Of a stretch of DNA of 8,791 bases, positions 6,077-8,791 are shown piece after piece. Position numbers and translations under genes: made by a program. Numbering within the stretch: position 1 is the first letter of the stretch; each line of letters opens with the position of its first letter. The notes below the pieces were generated by a model, which ran no database searches, was not told the DNA's origin, and saw only the letters and a program-made list of their open reading frames with translations. The stretch is from the NCBI GenBank assembly GCA_002449555.1, contig DJXA01000028.1, positions 1 through 8,791 on the forward strand, given 5' to 3'. The DNA comes from Atopobiaceae bacterium UBA7016 (GTDB taxonomy: Bacteria > Actinomycetota > Coriobacteriia > Coriobacteriales > Atopobiaceae).

Positions 6077-6105
6077 GGTCCTGGTGCCTAGCGCAGACAG
6101 GGACC
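6077..6105 (-). terminator. weak hairpin directly after the acetyltransferase stop
   Basis: GGTCCTG (6077-6083) pairs with CAGGGACC (6098-6105) with one bulged G. It begins right after the TAA of the acetyltransferase on the minus strand. It lacks a T-tract, so it is at best a non-standard terminator. Confidence 0.3.
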
Positions 6106-6729
6106 TTACCTGCTGCTGCCCTTCCAGAGCTGCCCCATCTCGGCGTCTTTGTTCGTGATGGTGCGAATGACCCTGCAGGGGCAACCCACCGCGACCACAC
6201 CGGCGGGGATGTCTTTATTGACCACGCTTCCAGCGCCGATGACAGACCCGCGTCCGATGGTGACGCCCGGCAGTATCATGACGCCGGCGCCGATCCACAC
6301 GTCATCGCAGATGGTGATGGGCAGCGCATACTCCAGCCCTTGCCCGCGACGATTGGCGTCAAGGGGATGGGCGGCCGTCGAGAAGCAGCAGTCAGGCGCG
6401 ACAAACACCCGCTTTCCGAGGGTGATGGGCGCCCCGTCGAGCATCACGGTGTTGTGGTTGAGAAACGTGTTCTCCCCCAGCTGGATGTTGCTTCCATAGT
6501 CGCACCAGAAGGGAGCCACCACCGTCACACCCGCGCCGACCTTGCCCAAGAGCGCCTTGAGCAGCGCCTGCTGCTTGTTGGTCTCAGACGGACGAATGCC
6601 GTAGTTGTAGTCAAAGCACAGGTCCTTGGCCTCGTTGCGCGCCGCGATGAGCGATGTGTCGAAGTTGGCGTCATACAGGTCTCCCTTGGTTGCCCGAATC
6701 AACGCCGCTGCCGATGCCCTGTCTGCCAT
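6106..6729 (-). CDS. maltose/galactoside-type O-acetyltransferase (left-handed beta-helix)
   Basis: A 207-residue cytoplasmic enzyme of the Maa/LacA/NodL family, which moves an acetyl group from acetyl-CoA to a sugar hydroxyl. The N-terminal helical cap (about 15-65, 'GDLYDANFDTSLIAARNEA') is the Mac domain. Imperfect hexapeptide repeats follow from about 68 ('VTVVAPFWCDYGSNIQLGEN') to 172, with the family-typical run 'VWIGAGVMILPGVTIGRGS' (144-162). His121 in STAAHPLD is the expected catalytic base. Length and motif order are normal for the family, and the gene looks intact. The start has an AGAAGGGA site six bases upstream. It sits 17 bases after the PIN-domain gene, so the two are probably co-transcribed, though no functional link is evident. 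The natural acceptor sugar cannot be told from sequence. Confidence 0.93.
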   Translation of the reverse strand: MADRASAAALIRATKGDLYDANFDTSLIAARNEAKDLCFDYNYGIRPSETNKQQALLKALLGKVGAGVTVVAPFWCDYGSNIQLGENTFLNHNTVMLDGAPITLGKRVFVAPDCCFSTAAHPLDANRRGQGLEYALPITICDDVWIGAGVMILPGVTIGRGSVIGAGSVVNKDIPAGVVAVGCPCRVIRTITNKDAEMGQLWKGSSR

Positions 6730-6746
6730 GACGATCCCTTCTATGG

Positions 6747-7277
6747 TTATGTGCGCGCTGCCGAAGCGCGTGCCTTAAGCACGATTGACATGTCTTGCGG
6801 AGCAAGCGCTGCCACCGTTGAGCGGCGCAGCAGTTGCTCATCAAAGGTGACGAGATAGTCTGCTTTGGCACGCTCTGCCGCCGCAAACGCAATGTTGTCC
6901 GACAGGTCTCCGGTGAGACCCCGATACCGGCACGCCAGAACCAGGTCTGCCTCGTCCACACCCACCGCGGTGCCCAGCGCCCGCATGCGGTCGACTGCCT
7001 GCCACGCGGCTTCTTCGGTAAGCGCGTCGTCGCTTTCTATGAGCGCCGTGAACACGTCCTTGAGGGCCGTCGCGGGATACAGGAGCTCGGCACCGGACGC
7101 CTGAGCCTCGGCAATGAGCGCCTCGGCCTCTGGCCTTCTCGGATCTTCATGGAAGAGCGTCACCCAGATATCGGCACATACCAGAAGCTTTACCAGGCTC
7201 ATGGACCCAAGCAGCAGCGGAGCGATGGTCTCCATGCCCTTGCCGCGAGATGCTGCCTGCTCCCACAGCGCACGCAC
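6747..7277 (-). CDS. PIN-domain (VapC-like) toxin, in frame with an upstream antitoxin segment
   Basis: A PIN-domain protein, expected to be a metal-dependent ribonuclease. The domain begins at the internal ATG at 7202 ('MSLVKLLVCADIWVTLFHEDP'). Acidic residues fit the PIN pattern: Asp11 of that numbering (VCADIW), an Asp in 'ATALKDVFTAL', Asp residues in 'LTGDLSDNIAFAAA', and an Asp in 'YLVTFDEQLL'. It fits the PIN_3-like branch. 7277 is a GTG and the most upstream conventional start, but it falls within the antitoxin-like part and has no ribosome site; neither has 7202. The frame is open up to 7406, so the natural product may be a single antitoxin-PIN fusion of about 209 residues starting at 7376 (ACG). 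The stop lies 17 bases before the acetyltransferase. Start and activity are uncertain; the PIN assignment is good. Confidence 0.78.
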   Translation of the reverse strand: MRALWEQAASRGKGMETIAPLLLGSMSLVKLLVCADIWVTLFHEDPRRPEAEALIAEAQASGAELLYPATALKDVFTALIESDDALTEEAAWQAVDRMRALGTAVGVDEADLVLACRYRGLTGDLSDNIAFAAAERAKADYLVTFDEQLLRRSTVAALAPQDMSIVLKARASAART

Positions 7278-7376
7278 GGCCGTTGACGGCGTAAGCCCAA
7301 GCTCGGCCAGGGCGGCGTCGCCCGCCTCTTTGAGCTCTCGGTCAAGCCGTACGTTTATTTGAGCCGTCGGTGCCGT
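7203..7376 (-). pseudogene. RelB/DinJ-like ribbon-helix-helix antitoxin segment without a normal start codon
   Basis: In the same frame as the PIN gene, the minus strand encodes 'QINVRLDRELKEAGDAAL', 'AELGLTPSTAVRALWEQAAS' and 'RGKGMETIAPLLLGS'. This is the N-terminal strand and two helices of a RelB/DinJ-type antitoxin, about 58 residues. There is no ATG, GTG or TTG before the strand. ACG at 7374-7376 stands exactly where ATG is expected (ATG would give 'MAPTAQINVRL'), with AAAGAGGT a few bases upstream. The usual C-terminal toxin-wrapping tail is absent because the frame runs straight into the PIN domain. It is either an inactivated antitoxin or a fusion using an ACG start. Confidence 0.6.
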
Positions 7377-7397
7377 GGTGACCTCTTTTACTTTAGC

Positions 7398-7426
7398 TGC
7401 TTTATGTCATTGCTTTACATGCTTTA
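7398..7426. repeat. three TAAAGCA repeats at the antitoxin/PIN promoter
   Basis: TGCTTTA (TAAAGCA on the minus strand) occurs at 7398-7404, 7411-7417 and 7420-7426. The copies run from the -10 box through the predicted transcription start. This is the usual position for an autoregulatory operator bound by a ribbon-helix-helix antitoxin. Confidence 0.5.
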
Positions 7427-7454
7427 TCTTAGTTCATAGAACGCCCCCTGTCCA
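7426..7454 (-). promoter_or_regulatory. promoter of the antitoxin/PIN unit
   Basis: On the minus strand TGGACA (-35, 7449-7454) and TAAGAT (-10, 7426-7431) are separated by exactly 17 bases. That is a 5/6 and a 4/6 match to the sigma-70 consensus. Transcription would begin near 7419, about 43 bases before the presumed start at 7376. Confidence 0.55.
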
Positions 7455-7517
7455 TATCCACGCAACAAGATGAAAACGTGGTCGTGGTATCTTTTTTGCC
7501 ACACGCACCCAACCCAT

Positions 7518-7523
7518 CGGAGG
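7518..7523 (+). promoter_or_regulatory. ribosome binding site of the isocitrate dehydrogenase gene
   Basis: CGGAGG, 5 bases before the ATG at 7529. It decides this start over the in-frame upstream codon at 7478, which would add 17 non-conserved residues. Confidence 0.8.
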
Positions 7524-7528
7524 CTCCC

Positions 7529-8728
7529 ATGACCAAGATCGCTATGACCACGCCGCTCGTCGAGATGGACGGCGACGAGATGACCCGCATCATCTGGCAG
7601 ATGATCAAGGACGAGCTGATCTGTCCCTACGTCGACCTGAAGACCGAGTATTACGACCTTGGCCTGAAGAACCGCGAGGCCACCCATGACCAGGTAACCG
7701 TTGATTCCGCCGAGGCCACCAAGCGCCTGGGCGTTGCCGTGAAGTGCGCCACCATCACCCCCAATGCGGCCCGCGTTGAGGAGTACGGCCTGAGCCAGAT
7801 GTGGAAGAGCCCCAACGGCACCATCCGTGCCATCCTTGACGGCACCGTCTTCCGCGCGCCCATCGTGGTCAAGGGCATCGAGCCGTACGTTCGCACCTGG
7901 AAGAAGCCCATTACCATCGCCCGCCACGCCTACGGTGACGTGTACAGGAACACTGAGCTGCGCATTCCTGGCCCCGGCAAGGTCGAGCTGGTGTACACCC
8001 CCGCCGATGGCGGCGACGAGGTGCGGGCCACCGTTCAGGACTTTGACCAGCCGGGCATTGCCCAGGGCATCCACAACCTTGATGCGTCCATCGAGAGCTT
8101 TGCGCGTGCCAGCTTTGAGTACGCGCTCTCGACCGGCCAGGACATCTGGTTTGCCGCCAAGGACACCATCTCGAAGACCTACGACCACCGCTTCAAGGAC
8201 ATCTTTCAGGAGGTCTTCGACGCGGACTATCGCACACGCTTTGAGGAGGCCGGCATCACCTACTTCTATACGCTGATCGACGACGCCGTTGCCCGCGTCA
8301 TCCGCAGCGAGGGCGGCTTCATTTGGGCCTGCAAGAACTACGACGGCGACGTCATGAGCGACATGCTCTCTACGGCGTTTGGCAGCCTGGCCATGATGAC
8401 GAGCGTATTGGTCTCGCCGCACGGCTACTTTGAGTACGAGGCCGCGCACGGCACCGTGCAGCGCCACTACTACAAGCATCTGGCCGGCGAGGAGACGTCC
8501 ACCAACAGCGTGGCCACCATCTTTGCCTGGACGGGCGCCCTGCGCAAGCGCGGCGAGCTTGACAGCAACGACGAGCTGATGGCCTTTGCCGACCGCCTTG
8601 AGCAGGCAACCATTGCCACCATCGAGGCCGGCGAGATGACCGGCGACCTCGCGGCCATCACCTCGCTTGAGAACGTGACGCGTCTGAACACGCAGGACTT
8701 CATCAAGGCCGTGGCCAGCCGCCTGTAA
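7529..8728 (+). CDS. icd: NADP-type isocitrate dehydrogenase, eukaryotic-like subfamily
   Basis: A 399-residue cytoplasmic enzyme converting isocitrate to 2-oxoglutarate and CO2, supplying 2-oxoglutarate for glutamate synthesis and reducing NADP. It aligns along its whole length with the eukaryotic cytosolic/mitochondrial IDH type rather than the E. coli type. The start region is 'VEMDGDEMTRIIW' (11-23). Substrate residues are present: 'KSPNGTIR' with Ser94, Asn96 and Arg100, then Arg109, Arg132 and Tyr139 (ARHAYGDVYR), and Lys211. Metal-binding aspartates are Asp251/252 (LIDD) and Asp274 and Asp278 (NYDGDVMSD). 'HGTVQRHY' (307-314) has the Arg312-His313 pair that reads the 2'-phosphate of NADP in this subfamily. 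The gene is complete, monocistronic as seen, and transcribed away from the PIN unit. No strong promoter could be picked in 7432-7517. Confidence 0.97.
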   Translation: MTKIAMTTPLVEMDGDEMTRIIWQMIKDELICPYVDLKTEYYDLGLKNREATHDQVTVDSAEATKRLGVAVKCATITPNAARVEEYGLSQMWKSPNGTIRAILDGTVFRAPIVVKGIEPYVRTWKKPITIARHAYGDVYRNTELRIPGPGKVELVYTPADGGDEVRATVQDFDQPGIAQGIHNLDASIESFARASFEYALSTGQDIWFAAKDTISKTYDHRFKDIFQEVFDADYRTRFEEAGITYFYTLIDDAVARVIRSEGGFIWACKNYDGDVMSDMLSTAFGSLAMMTSVLVSPHGYFEYEAAHGTVQRHYYKHLAGEETSTNSVATIFAWTGALRKRGELDSNDELMAFADRLEQATIATIEAGEMTGDLAAITSLENVTRLNTQDFIKAVASRL

Positions 8729-8746
8729 ACTCCAACGCAAAGCCCG

Positions 8747-8791
8747 TGGGACAAGGGTTCGGAACCCCCGTTGCAGATGGGACAGGGGTTC
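8747..8791. repeat. GC-rich intergenic repeat with hairpin, cut by the window end
   Basis: TGGGACAAGGGTTC (8747-8760) recurs as TGGGACAGGGGTTC (8778-8791), 13 of 14 identical, with a 31-base period. Between them GGGTT-cgg-AACCC (8755-8767) can form a hairpin. It lies 18 bases after the isocitrate dehydrogenase stop. It resembles a REP-like extragenic element and may also end transcription, but no T-tract is visible. Confidence 0.55.

Larger units (their letters stand above)
5532..6105. other. 574-base AT-rich intergenic region, pilus operon leader
   Basis: No convincing gene is present. Base composition is clearly more AT-rich than the flanking genes. It must contain the promoter of the minus-strand pilus cluster and the end of the acetyltransferase transcript. 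I see no clear -35/-10 pair with good spacing on the minus strand; TTGTCA (5659-5664), TTGAAA (near 5787) and GATAAT-like boxes exist but lack good partners. It holds repeated GCGC-containing words, an operator-like inverted repeat and small stem-loops, listed separately. Confidence 0.7.

Noticed and set aside
5532..6105. A c-di-GMP riboswitch or other known riboswitch upstream of the pilus genes.
   Set aside because: I could not find the conserved core of any class I know on the minus strand.
7478..7528. An upstream in-frame start for isocitrate dehydrogenase at 7478.
   Set aside because: The CGGAGG site and family alignment both support 7529; the extra residues are not family-like.
7424..8740. 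A 438-codon open frame on the minus strand covering the whole isocitrate dehydrogenase gene.
   Set aside because: It is the antisense shadow of a highly conserved GC-rich gene; its Gly/Ala/Val/Asp-rich repetitive product has no recognisable domain and it has no ribosome site.
1..8791. CRISPR array, tRNA/rRNA gene, IS element or integrase.
   Set aside because: No regularly spaced repeats, tRNA cloverleaf or transposase/integrase motifs were seen.

Overview
The window looks like a GC-rich actinobacterium of the class Coriobacteriia (Olsenella/Collinsella-like). This rests on high GC in the genes, strong GGAGG-type ribosome binding sites, sortase-assembled pili, AbiEi-like proteins and a eukaryotic-type isocitrate dehydrogenase. 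Genus-level placement is inference; no rRNA or marker gene is present.

Layout. Positions 47-5531 form one minus-strand cluster centred on a sortase-built pilus. In transcription order it holds a 132-residue acidic protein of unknown function (5531-5133), a 215-residue protein with one CnaB/SpaA-type isopeptide domain but no signal peptide (5136-4489), a 494-residue backbone pilin with an LPHTG sorting signal (4370-2886), a class C pilin sortase (2740-1817), a small 260-residue pilin-like membrane protein (1830-1048), and a 334-residue AbiEi-antitoxin-like cytoplasmic protein (1051-47). Three junctions overlap (two ATGA couplings and one 14-base overlap), so the genes are probably translated as a unit. 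The pilin-sortase gap is filled with three strong hairpins that lack T-tracts, which may set the high-pilin/low-sortase ratio.

Positions 5532-6105 are a 574-base AT-rich non-coding stretch. It carries the presumed operon leader, a cluster of GCGC-containing repeats including a 7-7-7 inverted repeat, and several small stem-loops.

Positions 6106-7376 (minus strand) hold a maltose/galactoside-type O-acetyltransferase. Upstream of it, 17 bases away, is a PIN-domain toxin-like protein whose reading frame continues without a stop into a RelB/DinJ-like ribbon-helix-helix antitoxin segment. That segment has no ATG/GTG/TTG at its expected beginning; an ACG sits where ATG would be. A good promoter and a triple TAAAGCA repeat precede it.

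Positions 7529-8728 (plus strand) encode a complete NADP-type isocitrate dehydrogenase. The window ends inside a GC-rich repeat element (8747-8791).

How they work together: the backbone pilin and small pilin would be exported and joined by the class C sortase into a surface fibre. The two leading genes and the AbiEi-like last gene have no known pilus role, and their coupling to it is the most unusual aspect of the window. The acetyltransferase, PIN/antitoxin remnant and isocitrate dehydrogenase are independent units.
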